DNA of 64,000 bases from contig JAURCJ010000001.1 in NCBI GenBank assembly GCA_030828505.1, positions 124,001 to 188,000 on the forward strand, in the 5' to 3' direction. The notes below the pieces were generated by a model. That model searched no databases. It was not told where the DNA came from and saw only the letters and a program-made list of their open reading frames with translations. Position numbers and translations under genes: made by a program. This stretch comes from Alphaproteobacteria bacterium. Lineage in GTDB: Bacteria; Pseudomonadota; Alphaproteobacteria; TMED109. Shown one piece after another: positions 1 to 9,276 of this stretch (positions are counted from its first letter, which is position 1; each line of letters starts with the position of its first letter).

Positions 1-1011
1 TCCAGTTCGGCCTACTTGAAACTTAACATTTCTTAAAGTAGTTATTCCTAATTCTGCAGGAAATTTATGTGAAACTGCATATCTAGGTGAATGATCTGTA
101 GAGCCTAGTCTATCATAAAAACTTATATCATTTAACTTATACACTATGCCATCTATATCAAAATCTAATTTAGATCTATTCTCATAAATATATTTATAAA
201 AATCTATCATTTGCTCTAAATTTGAGCAAAGTTTTACTGGATGATTTAGATTAAAACCGATACTTTTTATAAATTCTCTAATCTCTAATAAAGTTACACC
301 TATATTTTCTGAGATTACACCCCAATTATATGCAAAAAACCCTAGCTTTCTAGAAGCAGTGATTTTAGGGTCTAGTTGCCTAACTGAACCAGCTGCTGCA
401 TTTCTAGGATTAGCAAAAAGAGGTAGAGCATTTTTTAATCTAGAAGCATTGAGTTTCTCAAATTCTATATTTGACATATAGATTTCACCTCTAATTTCTA
501 TTTCACTAGGAAATTTACCATCTAAAAAAAGAGGGATTCCTTCAATAGACTTAATGTTTTCAGTAATATTCTCTCCTTTCCTTCCATCTCCTCGCGTAGC
601 ACCTACATCAAGCTTACCATTCTTATAAATTAAGGTAGCAGATAAACCATCAATTTTTGGCTCAGCTAAAAATTCAAGGTTTATACTTTTATCTATTTGA
701 AGAAACCGTTTAGTTTTAACTATAAAGTTTTCTACATCTTTTTTAGTAAAAGTGTTTCCTAAAGATAACATTGGGACCTTATGTTCAATTTTTTTAAATT
801 CTGAAATTAATTCAGCACCAACTTTTTTTGATGGACTATTATCAAGTACTAAATCAGGAAATTTTTTTTCTAATTTATCATTTTCAATTTTGAGTTGATC
901 ATATTCTGCATCCGATATTTCTGGGTTATCATTATTATAATATAAATTATTATGATATTCTATCTCTCTAGCCAGATGTTTAAGCTTTTTTATTATTTCT
1001 TCTTTATTCAT
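1..1011 (-). CDS. ligA: NAD-dependent DNA ligase LigA, N-terminal part (runs off the window)
   Basis: LigA seals nicks in DNA with NAD+ as cofactor, in replication and repair. The 337 codons present start with MNKEEIIKKLKHLAREIEYH and include the family's ISDAEYDQL segment of domain Ia. The adenylation motif KIDG puts the active-site lysine at about residue 119 (E. coli Lys115). The last codons read FQVGRTG, the start of the OB-fold region, so roughly the second half (zinc finger, HhH, BRCT) lies beyond base 1. It is the last of the bamD-recN-ligA run, 25 bases after recN. The ATG start is the only one near the conserved N-terminus. The gene is cut by the window edge, not broken. Confidence 0.95.
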   Translation of the reverse strand, partial: MNKEEIIKKLKHLAREIEYHNNLYYNNDNPEISDAEYDQLKIENDKLEKKFPDLVLDNSPSKKVGAELISEFKKIEHKVPMLSLGNTFTKKDVENFIVKTKRFLQIDKSINLEFLAEPKIDGLSATLIYKNGKLDVGATRGDGRKGENITENIKSIEGIPLFLDGKFPSEIEIRGEIYMSNIEFEKLNASRLKNALPLFANPRNAAAGSVRQLDPKITASRKLGFFAYNWGVISENIGVTLLEIREFIKSIGFNLNHPVKLCSNLEQMIDFYKYIYENRSKLDFDIDGIVYKLNDISFYDRLGSTDHSPRYAVSHKFPAELGITTLRNVKFQVGRTG

Positions 1012-1036
1012 TTACTATACCTAATAATAATATATT

Positions 1037-2719
1037 TTAATTATCTTTCATTAGACTTTCTGCTGCTTTTCTTGCAGCTTCAGTTATTTTTTCTCCGGAT
1101 AACATTCTAGCAATTTCTTCTAACCTTTGCTCATAATTTAAACTTATTATACTAGTCGTAGAAAAAGTACTTTTGTTACTTTTATTAACTTTAAAATGAT
1201 TTTTAGACCTTGCAGCTACTTGAGGATGATGGGTAACTGCTAAAACTTGGTTACTTTGACCTAGTAAATTTAATCTTTTTCCAATAGCATCGGCTACTGC
1301 TCCTCCAACCCCTGTATCTACTTCATCAAATATTAAAGTTTTTATGAAGTTGTTTTTACTATCTGCAGATAAAGAAACTTTAATAGCTAGCATGATCCTT
1401 GATAATTCCCCACCTGAAGCTATTTTATCTATAAAATTAAATCCTGTATCTTTATTAGTTTCAATTTTAAAAGTAACATTATCCATACCATTAGATTTCC
1501 AATTATCTTCATCGAGTAAACTTAATGACACTTTAAATTTAGCATTATCAAGTTTCAATATTGGAAATTCTTTATTTACATATTCTGAAAGTTTATTAGA
1601 AGCTTTATATCTAAGATTAGTTAATTTTACCGCCTCTTCTTTATATTTTTGTCTCAGAATATTTATTTCTTCTTCTAGTTTTTTTAACTCATTTTGAGAA
1701 TTAGCGAAATTACTTAAATTTTTTTCAAGTTCATTGCTGAAACTATTAATTTCAGATTCATCTATATTATGTTTTCTAGCTATTCTTTTTATTAATGAAA
1801 TTCTATTTTCAATATCATCTAAATTTAAATTAGATATATCAATACTTTCTAAGCATTCTTCTAATATAGCTTCTGTTTCTTTATACTCAATCAAAGTATT
1901 TTCTATTGATTCATCAAGTTTCTTAAATAATTTCTTATTAAATGGCAAAATTGAAAAAATTTGTTTCTTTGAAAGGACTAAATTTTCATAAACTCCTTGA
2001 GAGTCTACATCCCCTTTAAGTAAAAAATTAATTTTTCCCAAGCTTTCTTTGATTTTTTCTATAGATGTTAAATAATTTTTTTTTTCAATTAAACTATTAA
2101 TTTCATTTTCTTTAAGATCTAATTTGTTAATCTCATCTAAGTCTTCTATCAAATACTTTTTTTTATCTGCTATTAGCTCTAATTTTTCTTTATATTCATT
2201 ATATAATTTAACTTTACCCTTATATGATTTGAAGGATATAGATAAATTTTTTGTTCTTTTTTTTAAATTTCCCCATTCATCTAATATATTTATATGATTT
2301 GAATTTTGTAACAAACCAACTTGATCATTTTGGCCGTTAACTTCAATTAAATAATTACTAATTTCTTTCATAATATTAAGTGATATTAATTCATCATTTA
2401 AAAATGATTGACTTCTTCCACTAGATAGTATTTTTCTTCTAAGAATTATTTCATTTTCAAACCTTATACTATATTTATTTAGTAAATTAATTACCTCATG
2501 ATCCTTATTTATTACAAATAAGGCAGAAACACTGGCTTCGATTTCTCCCTTCTTAATTAGGCTTTTATCTGCTCGATGACCAAGTAATAAATTTATTGCA
2601 TCTACTATAATTGATTTACCTGCCCCTGTTTCTCCAGTAAGCACAGTAAAGCCGTCTTTAAAGTCTAATTCTAATTTATCAATCAAAACTATATTCTTTA
2701 TAGAAATATAATTTAACAT
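1037..2719 (-). CDS. recN: DNA repair protein RecN
   Basis: RecN is an SMC-like ATPase that acts at double-strand breaks and cooperates with RecA. Its 560 residues match the family length. The Walker A motif GETGAGKS is at residues 29-36. A long, charged coiled-coil region occupies about residues 150-370. The ABC signature SGGELSR and the Walker B DEVDTGVGG (about residue 460), followed by the TH-H switch of an ABC ATPase, lie in the last quarter. It sits 18 bases after bamD and 25 bases before ligA, as in many alphaproteobacteria, and is probably co-transcribed with both. No anomaly is seen. Confidence 0.97.
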   Translation of the reverse strand: MLNYISIKNIVLIDKLELDFKDGFTVLTGETGAGKSIIVDAINLLLGHRADKSLIKKGEIEASVSALFVINKDHEVINLLNKYSIRFENEIILRRKILSSGRSQSFLNDELISLNIMKEISNYLIEVNGQNDQVGLLQNSNHINILDEWGNLKKRTKNLSISFKSYKGKVKLYNEYKEKLELIADKKKYLIEDLDEINKLDLKENEINSLIEKKNYLTSIEKIKESLGKINFLLKGDVDSQGVYENLVLSKKQIFSILPFNKKLFKKLDESIENTLIEYKETEAILEECLESIDISNLNLDDIENRISLIKRIARKHNIDESEINSFSNELEKNLSNFANSQNELKKLEEEINILRQKYKEEAVKLTNLRYKASNKLSEYVNKEFPILKLDNAKFKVSLSLLDEDNWKSNGMDNVTFKIETNKDTGFNFIDKIASGGELSRIMLAIKVSLSADSKNNFIKTLIFDEVDTGVGGAVADAIGKRLNLLGQSNQVLAVTHHPQVAARSKNHFKVNKSNKSTFSTTSIISLNYEQRLEEIARMLSGEKITEAARKAAESLMKDN

Positions 2720-2737
2720 AAAGATACCCTTTAATTT

Positions 2738-3583
2738 TTAATTACCAAATATATCTAAAAACTCATCCAAAATATTTAAGTATGAATTTTCTTCATTATT
2801 TATCAAAATTTCTTTTTCTTTTTGAAATAATGAATAAGAATATAAATACCATTTATTTTCTGGGTAATTATAACCTAAAACAGAAGCATATACTTTGGCT
2901 TCTTGGTATAAACCTAATTTATAATACATCTCTGTTAAACGAGCCAAAGCTTCAGGTACATGACTAGTTTTTGAATATAGATCAACAACTGTCTTAAATC
3001 TATTTATTGCAGATACATAATTATCAAGTTTTTGATATGTTCTTCCTACATCCATTTCCTTTGCAGCAAGATGATCATTAACTAAATCTAACTTTAACTT
3101 GGCATCTTTTGCATAATCAGAATTAGGAAACCTTCTTATTAAATTATTGAAAGCTTCTCGTGCATTTTCTGTAAAAGTTTGATCTCTTCGAAAATCGTTA
3201 ATTTGTTCGTAATAGTTTAGGGCAATTAGATAAAATGCATAATCTATATCATTAGCACCTGGATGCAATTCTATATATCTTTTTGCTCCAGCTATGGAAT
3301 CATCATATTTATATAATTTATAATTTACATAGGCCATCATTATCTGTGATCTAGTAGCCCAGATTGAATATGGGTGAAGCCTCTCTACTTCAATTAATTC
3401 GTCATGTGCCGTTAAAAACTTATTATCATCAATATAATCCATGGCTGAATTATAAATTTCTTCTACATTCCTTTCAGCTACTTTTTTTTCTTTTTTCTTA
3501 ATTATGTTAGATGAGCATGAAATAGTTGATAATAATAAGATGAATATAAAAAATTTTAATATTATAGAAAATAAGTTAGTCAT
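2738..3583 (-). CDS. bamD: Outer-membrane assembly lipoprotein BamD
   Basis: BamD is the essential lipoprotein of the BAM complex, which inserts beta-barrel proteins into the outer membrane. The protein (281 residues) begins with a lipoprotein signal ending in a lipobox, LSTISC, with the acylated cysteine at about residue 23. The rest is helical TPR-like repeats with typical spacing, such as YNSAMDYIDDNKFLTAHDEL and the FPNSDYAKDAK segment of repeat 3. It is the first gene of the bamD-recN-ligA group and faces away from hisN across a 146-base divergent region that must hold both promoters. AT-rich -10-like stretches occur there, but none stands out. Confidence 0.93.
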   Translation of the reverse strand: MTNLFSIILKFFIFILLLSTISCSSNIIKKKEKKVAERNVEEIYNSAMDYIDDNKFLTAHDELIEVERLHPYSIWATRSQIMMAYVNYKLYKYDDSIAGAKRYIELHPGANDIDYAFYLIALNYYEQINDFRRDQTFTENAREAFNNLIRRFPNSDYAKDAKLKLDLVNDHLAAKEMDVGRTYQKLDNYVSAINRFKTVVDLYSKTSHVPEALARLTEMYYKLGLYQEAKVYASVLGYNYPENKWYLYSYSLFQKEKEILINNEENSYLNILDEFLDIFGN

Positions 3584-3729
3584 AAAATTTCCAAGCTGTT
3601 AATTTTATAAAATTATAACATAAGAGATTCATATAATTTAATAAAAATTTATAATCCTTAACTTGATCCTTGTTATAATTACAATATCATGCAAATGTCC
3701 AAATTATTATAATGTAAAATGGGATTAAA

Positions 3730-4521
3730 ATGTCTAATACTGATGATAAATATATGAAATTTGCCCACGAACTTGCAGATTCTGTTCATGACGAAATAAA
3801 AAGTTACTTTCGTAAGACTAGTAACTGGGAAATCAAACCTACTAAAAACAATAAGCGACCTCAAATTGCTACAGAAGCAGACCTCAATGCAGAAAAAATA
3901 ATGCGAAGACTAATTAATAAAAACTTTCCTCATCATGGAATTATAGGAGAAGAATTAGGCTCTGAAAATGATAATGCAGAATATGTGTGGGTATTAGACC
4001 CGATAGACGGAACAAAAGCTTTTGTAGCAGGTTTGCCATTTTTCGGTACTATGATTGGTTTAGTTAAAAATGAACAACCCATATTAGGTTTAATTGACCA
4101 GCCAATTGCAAAAGATAGAATATGGGGAAATGCAAAAGGTAGTTTTTTAAATAATAAATTAGTAAAAACTAGAGATTTTAGGTCTATTGATGAAACTATA
4201 TGCGCAATAACTGACCCAGCTATGTTTATTGAAAATGATCAAGATAAAGCTATATATAATATGGTTGTAGATAAAACATTATACGTTCGACATGGAACAG
4301 ATTGTTGGGGATATGCTATGTGTGCAGGAGGAACAATAGACTTAGTATTAGAAAAAGATTTAGAAATATGGGATATAGTTGCTGCAAGAGCAATTATAGA
4401 AGGTGCAGGAGGAATTGTTACTGCCTGGAATAAGACAGAAGCTGCATCAGATAGATCAGTAATAGCTGCAGCAAATATAGAAACTTATAAATACTTTACA
4501 GATATTATAGAAAATATGTAA
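3730..4521 (+). CDS. hisN: Histidinol-phosphatase, inositol-monophosphatase family (HisN type)
   Basis: This is a Mg2+-dependent phosphomonoesterase of the IMPase/FBPase superfamily, 263 residues long. Metal ligands are visible: Glu74 in GEE, Asp90 and Asp93 in VLDPIDGT, and Asp215 in the WD motif before IEGAGG. The segment RHGTDCWGYAMCAGG resembles the HisN branch, which dephosphorylates L-histidinol phosphate in histidine synthesis, more than inositol phosphatases. That subfamily call is by eye, and a general inositol- or sugar-phosphatase role is possible. It is followed 32 bases later by the ETF-QO gene on the same strand. The pair is the only plus-strand block inside the minus-strand dcw/bamD region. 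Confidence 0.82.
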   Translation: MSNTDDKYMKFAHELADSVHDEIKSYFRKTSNWEIKPTKNNKRPQIATEADLNAEKIMRRLINKNFPHHGIIGEELGSENDNAEYVWVLDPIDGTKAFVAGLPFFGTMIGLVKNEQPILGLIDQPIAKDRIWGNAKGSFLNNKLVKTRDFRSIDETICAITDPAMFIENDQDKAIYNMVVDKTLYVRHGTDCWGYAMCAGGTIDLVLEKDLEIWDIVAARAIIEGAGGIVTAWNKTEAASDRSVIAAANIETYKYFTDIIENM

Positions 4522-4553
4522 ATGATTATATTAATATGGTTTTGGAGTAAAAA

Positions 4554-6203
4554 ATGAGATCTGATAGAGAGAAAATGGAATATGATGTTGTAATTGTGGG
4601 TGCTGGGCCAGCCGGGCTATCTGCAGCAATTAAACTTAAACAATTATCACAAGAAAATAATTCTGAATTGTCTGTCTGTATAGTTGAAAAAGGTCCTGAA
4701 GTTGGAGCACATATTTTATCTGGTGCTGTTTTAGAAACAAGAGCTCTAAGTGAACTATTCCCAAACTGGAAAGAAATGTCTCACCCCAAAATGTCAGCCG
4801 TTATTGAAGAAAAGTTTGTTTTTATGAATAAAAATAAAAGTGTAAAATTACCAAATTTTCTCTTACCAAAGACTATGAAAAATCATAAAAATTATATAAT
4901 TAGTCTTGCTAATATATGTAGATGGTTAGCGGAAGAGGCAGAAAAATTAGGAGTAGAAATATATCCAGGCTTTGCTGCTAAAGAAGTTTTATTTAATGAT
5001 GATAACTCTGTCATTGGTATCGCTACAGGGGATATGGGTGTAAATAAAGATTTTGAAAAGACTGAAGCATTTGAGGCAGGTATTGAGTTATTGGGAAAAT
5101 ACACCTTATTTGCTGAAGGCTGTAGAGGTCATTTAGGTAAACAATTAATAAAAAAATATAATTTAAATGAAGGTAAATCTCCACAATCATATGGCATTGG
5201 ACTAAAAGAAATTTGGGAAATAGATAGTGCAATTCATAAAGAAGGTAAAATTATGCATTCTGCAGGATGGCCTTTAACTAATGACATTTATGGAGGTTCT
5301 TTCCTCTATCACATGGAGAATAATCAAATATCTATTGGATTTGTTATGGGACTTGATTATAAAAACCCTAATGTAAGTCCTTACGAAGAATTCCAAAAAT
5401 TTAAAACTCATCCAGATATTAAAAATATTCTTAAAAATGGAAGAAGAATCGCTTATGGTGCTAGAGCTTTAAATGAAGGAGGTTACCAATCTCTACCTAA
5501 ACTTTACTTTCCTGGTGGTGCACTCATTGGATGTGAAGCAGGCACTTTAAATGTTCCTAAAATAAAAGGAACACATACAGCAATGAAGTCAGGTATGCTT
5601 GCGTCAGAAATTATTTTTAAAAATTTGGAAAAAGATTCTTCAAAAATTATGTCTTTAAAAGAATATGAAGATAACTTTTATAGCTCATGGGCAGGAAAAG
5701 AATTAAGAAGTGCTAGGAACTTTAGACCCGCGTTTAAGTACGGATTAGTTCTAGGTACTTTATTAGGAGGAATAGACCAAGTATTATTTAATGGAAAGGC
5801 TCCTTGGACAATAAAACTAGGTCATGCAGATCATAAAGCTACTAAACCGGCGGACGAATGTCCAAAAGTACATTATGATAAACCTGATGGCATTATAAGT
5901 TTTGATAGGCTTACTAATTTATCTTTTTCTGGAACAAATCACTCAGAAAATCAACCTTGCCATTTAGAACTAAAAAATATAAAAACTCCTATTGACCATA
6001 ATTTAGCTATATATAATTCTCCTGAGCGTTTATATTGTCCTGCAGGTGTATATGAAATCATTGAGGATAATAATGGTAAGAAACTACAAATTAATTCTCA
6101 AAATTGTCTTCATTGTAAAACATGTGACATTAAAGATCCCTCACAGAACATTAACTGGACTTCGCCAGAAGGAGGAGGAGGACCTAACTATCCTAATATG
6201 TAA
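4554..6203 (+). CDS. Electron transfer flavoprotein-ubiquinone oxidoreductase
   Basis: ETF-QO passes electrons from reduced electron-transfer flavoprotein, produced by acyl-CoA and dimethylglycine-type dehydrogenases, to ubiquinone at the inner membrane. The 549-residue length is usual. The FAD-binding GAGPAGL motif is at residues 16-22. The C-terminal domain carries the single [4Fe-4S] site: one cysteine in YCPAGVYE and three in NCLHCKTCDIKDP. The family's ending, WTSPEGGGGPNYPNM, is intact. The start could be the annotated ATG or an internal Met at residue 8; the latter lies close to the FAD motif and is equally plausible. The etfAB genes are not in the window. Confidence 0.96.
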   Translation: MRSDREKMEYDVVIVGAGPAGLSAAIKLKQLSQENNSELSVCIVEKGPEVGAHILSGAVLETRALSELFPNWKEMSHPKMSAVIEEKFVFMNKNKSVKLPNFLLPKTMKNHKNYIISLANICRWLAEEAEKLGVEIYPGFAAKEVLFNDDNSVIGIATGDMGVNKDFEKTEAFEAGIELLGKYTLFAEGCRGHLGKQLIKKYNLNEGKSPQSYGIGLKEIWEIDSAIHKEGKIMHSAGWPLTNDIYGGSFLYHMENNQISIGFVMGLDYKNPNVSPYEEFQKFKTHPDIKNILKNGRRIAYGARALNEGGYQSLPKLYFPGGALIGCEAGTLNVPKIKGTHTAMKSGMLASEIIFKNLEKDSSKIMSLKEYEDNFYSSWAGKELRSARNFRPAFKYGLVLGTLLGGIDQVLFNGKAPWTIKLGHADHKATKPADECPKVHYDKPDGIISFDRLTNLSFSGTNHSENQPCHLELKNIKTPIDHNLAIYNSPERLYCPAGVYEIIEDNNGKKLQINSQNCLHCKTCDIKDPSQNINWTSPEGGGGPNYPNM

Positions 6204-6209
6204 ATAATG

Positions 6210-6971
6210 CTATTCTTTAACAGTCTTCTTTTGAACTGTTCCATCTGGAAAAGTAGTTACAACTTCCCCTATAAACTTTCCATTTTTAAAAAAACCTGAT
6301 TGCCTAGTATTATCAATATAAACTAGTAATCCTTTCCCTTCACGTATACCATTTATAAATTCACCATCATAGTATGTTCCATCAGGAAAAGTAAAAATTC
6401 CCTTACCGTGATAATTACCATTCATAAATTCTCCTTTATAAGAACTTCCATCTATAAATGTAATCTCTCCATTACCATGCATTAAGTTATTTGAAAATTC
6501 TCCTGTATATTCATTACCTTCTTCATAAACTATTTTACCTATGCCTTCTATTCTATCTTTTATAAAATCTCCAGTGTAAACAACACCATCACTATATGTG
6601 AGTTTACCTTTGCCGTCTTTTTTACCATTTAGAAAAAGCCCTTCATAAATAGAGCCATTTTGATACTTTAAGGTGCCTTTACCATGCATTAATCCAAGAG
6701 CAAAGCCACCATTATATAAATCTCCATTATTAAATTCTAAAGTGCCTGTACCGTGAAATTTACCATCTTTAAAATCGCCTTCATATTTTAATATTGTATT
6801 ATTAGTTCTCTCTGAAGATAAAAATACTCCTCTTCCCTCCATTACTCCATCTACCACGCCGCCTTTATAGCTACTGCCATCTTCGAAATTAATAATTGTA
6901 TCTTCAGCTATTAGAGATTTAGCAATAATAATATTGAATATAATTATCAGATATATATATTTTAAGATCAT
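6210..6971 (-). CDS. Exported MORN-repeat protein
   Basis: The protein is 253 residues. An N-terminal hydrophobic signal (about residues 1-22, ending near LIA) predicts export. The body, about residues 33-245, is nine tandem 23-residue MORN units of the form Y-x-G-x-F-x-x-G-x-x-x-G-x-G. The last unit is degenerate and lacks the leading tyrosine. MORN repeats bind lipids or proteins and scaffold membranes; no catalytic domain accompanies them here, so the specific role is unknown. The gene starts 7 bases after lpxC and ends the dcw transcript, converging on ETF-QO. Its place in a cell-envelope operon makes a periplasmic or outer-membrane structural role a reasonable guess. Confidence 0.88.
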   Translation of the reverse strand: MILKYIYLIIIFNIIIAKSLIAEDTIINFEDGSSYKGGVVDGVMEGRGVFLSSERTNNTILKYEGDFKDGKFHGTGTLEFNNGDLYNGGFALGLMHGKGTLKYQNGSIYEGLFLNGKKDGKGKLTYSDGVVYTGDFIKDRIEGIGKIVYEEGNEYTGEFSNNLMHGNGEITFIDGSSYKGEFMNGNYHGKGIFTFPDGTYYDGEFINGIREGKGLLVYIDNTRQSGFFKNGKFIGEVVTTFPDGTVQKKTVKE

Positions 6972-6978
6972 TGTATCT

Positions 6979-7905
6979 TTATGCTACTGCAAAACTAATT
7001 TCTTCTTGAGAAATAATATTATTTTCCTCAATAACTTCGTAATTACTCTTATCACTAAATAGTTCCCATAAAAATTTATTATTTACTTCATGGCCAGCAC
7101 GTTTTGCAATTATACTTCCTAATATGTGATACCCTGAAAGATATATATCGCCGCATAAATCTAGTATTTTATGTCTAACAAACTCATCTTTATAACGCAA
7201 ACCACCGGGATTTAATATTTTTCCATTATCAACTACTATGGCATTATTTATAGAACCACCTAAAGCTAAACCATTTTTATGCATATACTCAACCTCATCA
7301 AGCATACCAAATGTTCTCGCTGAGCCAATTTCTTTATCAAAATTATCAGCTAATAAAGTTACTTTTTGACGTTGTATACCAATTGCTGGATCTTCAAAAT
7401 CTATCATATAATCAATTGAAAAATTATCGGAAGGAATCGCTATTATAGAACTATTATTTTGAGAAAAAGATACTTCCTTTAAAATTTTAATTACCTTCTT
7501 TTTTGCAAATTGTTCTTTTATTCCTACTGTATTTATTTTATCTAAAAATATTTTTGAGCTTCCATCCATTATAGGAACTTCACTTCCAGATAACACTACA
7601 TCCGCATTATCAATTCTCAATCCCATAAAAGCTGACATTAAGTGTTCTATTGTATGAACTTTATGCCCTGCATTATTTTGTATAGTTGTTCCTAGTTTTG
7701 TATCACATACATTTTTATAAGAAGCTATAATTTTTCTATCTTTAATTAGATCTTCCCTAATAAAAGTTATACCCGAATTTACTTCTGCGGGTAGTATCTT
7801 TATTTGTGTTTTACTTCCTGAATGTAAACCTACGCCTTCACAAACAACTTCTTCTTTCAAAGTTTTTTGATAACCTAATCTAGCAATATTTAAAGTATCT
7901 GGCAT
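6979..7905 (-). CDS. lpxC: UDP-3-O-acyl-N-acetylglucosamine deacetylase LpxC
   Basis: LpxC is the zinc amidase that performs the committed step of lipid A synthesis in the cytoplasm. Its 308 residues match the family. Zinc ligands appear as His88 (in EHLMSA), His245 and Asp249 (in HKILDLCGD), with catalytic Glu87 and His272 (in AGHEVNNK). This implies the organism makes lipopolysaccharide. It follows ftsA after an 88-base gap, the largest inside this part of the cluster. In most alphaproteobacteria ftsZ occupies that place. A separate promoter in the gap is possible. Confidence 0.97.
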   Translation of the reverse strand: MPDTLNIARLGYQKTLKEEVVCEGVGLHSGSKTQIKILPAEVNSGITFIREDLIKDRKIIASYKNVCDTKLGTTIQNNAGHKVHTIEHLMSAFMGLRIDNADVVLSGSEVPIMDGSSKIFLDKINTVGIKEQFAKKKVIKILKEVSFSQNNSSIIAIPSDNFSIDYMIDFEDPAIGIQRQKVTLLADNFDKEIGSARTFGMLDEVEYMHKNGLALGGSINNAIVVDNGKILNPGGLRYKDEFVRHKILDLCGDIYLSGYHILGSIIAKRAGHEVNNKFLWELFSDKSNYEVIEENNIISQEEISFAVA

Positions 7906-7967
7906 AATAATATTTCTCTATAATTTAATATTTTATACCAAAAATAAACATATTTAAGAAATCAAAT

Positions 7968-7985
7968 ATTGTAACATTTGTAACA
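7968..7985. repeat. Tandem 9-base repeat between ftsA and lpxC
   Basis: Two adjacent nine-base units, ATTGTAACA and TTTGTAACA, differ only at the first base and lie about 62 bases upstream of the lpxC start. They are the only structured element in the 88-base ftsA-lpxC gap. They could be a regulator site or a promoter element for lpxC. No known binding protein is recognised, and a chance match in AT-rich sequence is possible. Confidence 0.3.
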
Positions 7986-7993
7986 AAATATAA

Positions 7994-9268
7994 CTAAAAA
8001 TTTTCTATAAACCAATTCTTTATTTTTTGTAAATAAACATAATAACTATCAGAATTCTTCGTTTTATTATGAAAATTTATATTTATATCATTGTTTTCTA
8101 TGACAGCAAAATTTAATAAACTACATACTACTGAAAAAGAAGGACTCTTCATATTTTCTGGTAAAGCTGTAATATTTTGTGGTTTTGCTATTCTAACTTT
8201 TTTATCAAAAATTTTGCTAGAAAAGTCTAATAGTCCATCCATTTGTGAAACACCGCCAGTTATAACTACTCTGTTTGCAATTACCTTATTATAATTACTT
8301 GCTTGAATGAGCTCATTAATAGTATTTACTATTTCAAATATCCTAGGTTTTATTACTGATATTAAATCTCTTCTTGTAATTTCAATAGATTCACTATCCT
8401 CTCCTAAAGCATTAACTTCAATAGTAGAGAGTGAGTTTTCCAATTCTTCAATTAATTGTCCATTGATAATTTTAACTCTCTCTGAATTTGATATAGATAA
8501 TGAAAATATTCTAGAAATATCATTTGTTACCATATTTCCGCCTAAGGGTATTACCTTTGAATATAACATTGCTCCATTATAAAATATTGAAATAGATGAT
8601 AAAGTTGCACCAATATCTATTAAAGCTACTCCTAACTCTTTTTCTTCCTGAGATAGTAAAGAAACTCCAGTTGAATAGGGAGTGTAAACAAATTTTTCAA
8701 TCTCTAAATCAGAATTTTTAACAACGTTTGCAAAATTTTTTAATGTATTTGTGTCTGCACTAATAATACTAATATCAATTCCTAACTTATCTCCAAACAT
8801 ACCTAAAGGACTCTTAACTCCTTTATTCCCGTCTATTGAATACTGAAATGGAATTATGTGTAAAATAGATTTATTCTCTGTATTATGTTTTTCGTATAAA
8901 AAATTATGAGCCTTATTAAGATCACCTTGACTAATCAACGCCCCTTTTAAATCCAATTCAATATTTATATTTTCTATGTCAATATTTACAGATGAAAAGC
9001 CAACAATAACTTTTCTAATTCTGATAGAAGCCATTTTTTCAGCACTTGCAACACAATTTCTAACTGAATTTTCCAGTGCACTCATATCAGTTATGACTCC
9101 TGATACTAAACCTCTAGATTCTTGAAAACCTGCACCAACTATAGAAATAGTATTATTTTTATCCAATTTTGCTATGAGACAACAAATTTTACTAGAGCCC
9201 ACATCTAAGACTGCCACAATAGGGCTTTTAGAAAAGTAAGAATAATTAAACCACCTAGATTTTGTCAT
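7994..9268 (-). CDS. ftsA: Cell division protein FtsA
   Basis: FtsA is the actin-like ATPase that anchors FtsZ to the membrane and recruits later division proteins. The 424 residues include the phosphate-1 motif AVLDVGSSKICCL near residue 19, the SHS2 (1C) domain, the phosphate-2 region GVALIDIGATLSS and the adenosine motif VVITGGVSQMDG. The end, YLQKIKNWFIENF, is an amphipathic membrane-targeting helix. It sits 8 bases after ftsQ. Unlike the common order, the next gene is lpxC, not ftsZ. Confidence 0.96.
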   Translation of the reverse strand: MTKSRWFNYSYFSKSPIVAVLDVGSSKICCLIAKLDKNNTISIVGAGFQESRGLVSGVITDMSALENSVRNCVASAEKMASIRIRKVIVGFSSVNIDIENINIELDLKGALISQGDLNKAHNFLYEKHNTENKSILHIIPFQYSIDGNKGVKSPLGMFGDKLGIDISIISADTNTLKNFANVVKNSDLEIEKFVYTPYSTGVSLLSQEEKELGVALIDIGATLSSISIFYNGAMLYSKVIPLGGNMVTNDISRIFSLSISNSERVKIINGQLIEELENSLSTIEVNALGEDSESIEITRRDLISVIKPRIFEIVNTINELIQASNYNKVIANRVVITGGVSQMDGLLDFSSKIFDKKVRIAKPQNITALPENMKSPSFSVVCSLLNFAVIENNDININFHNKTKNSDSYYVYLQKIKNWFIENF

Positions 9269-9276
9269 AACTATTT

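Noticed and set aside
1344-1991. Plus-strand frames opposite recN
   Set aside because: Antisense to the conserved recN gene; Ser/Leu-rich translation is typical of shadow frames in AT-rich genes.
6228-6260. Inverted repeat AACAGT...ACTGTT near the convergent ETF-QO and MORN stops
   Set aside because: The six-base stem lies inside the MORN coding end and has no T-run on either side, so it is unlikely to be a terminator.
6210-6971. Nine-fold protein repeat considered as a DNA satellite or CRISPR-like array
   Set aside because: The 69-base period is that of MORN protein units; DNA identity between units is low and the frame is open throughout, so it is a coding repeat.
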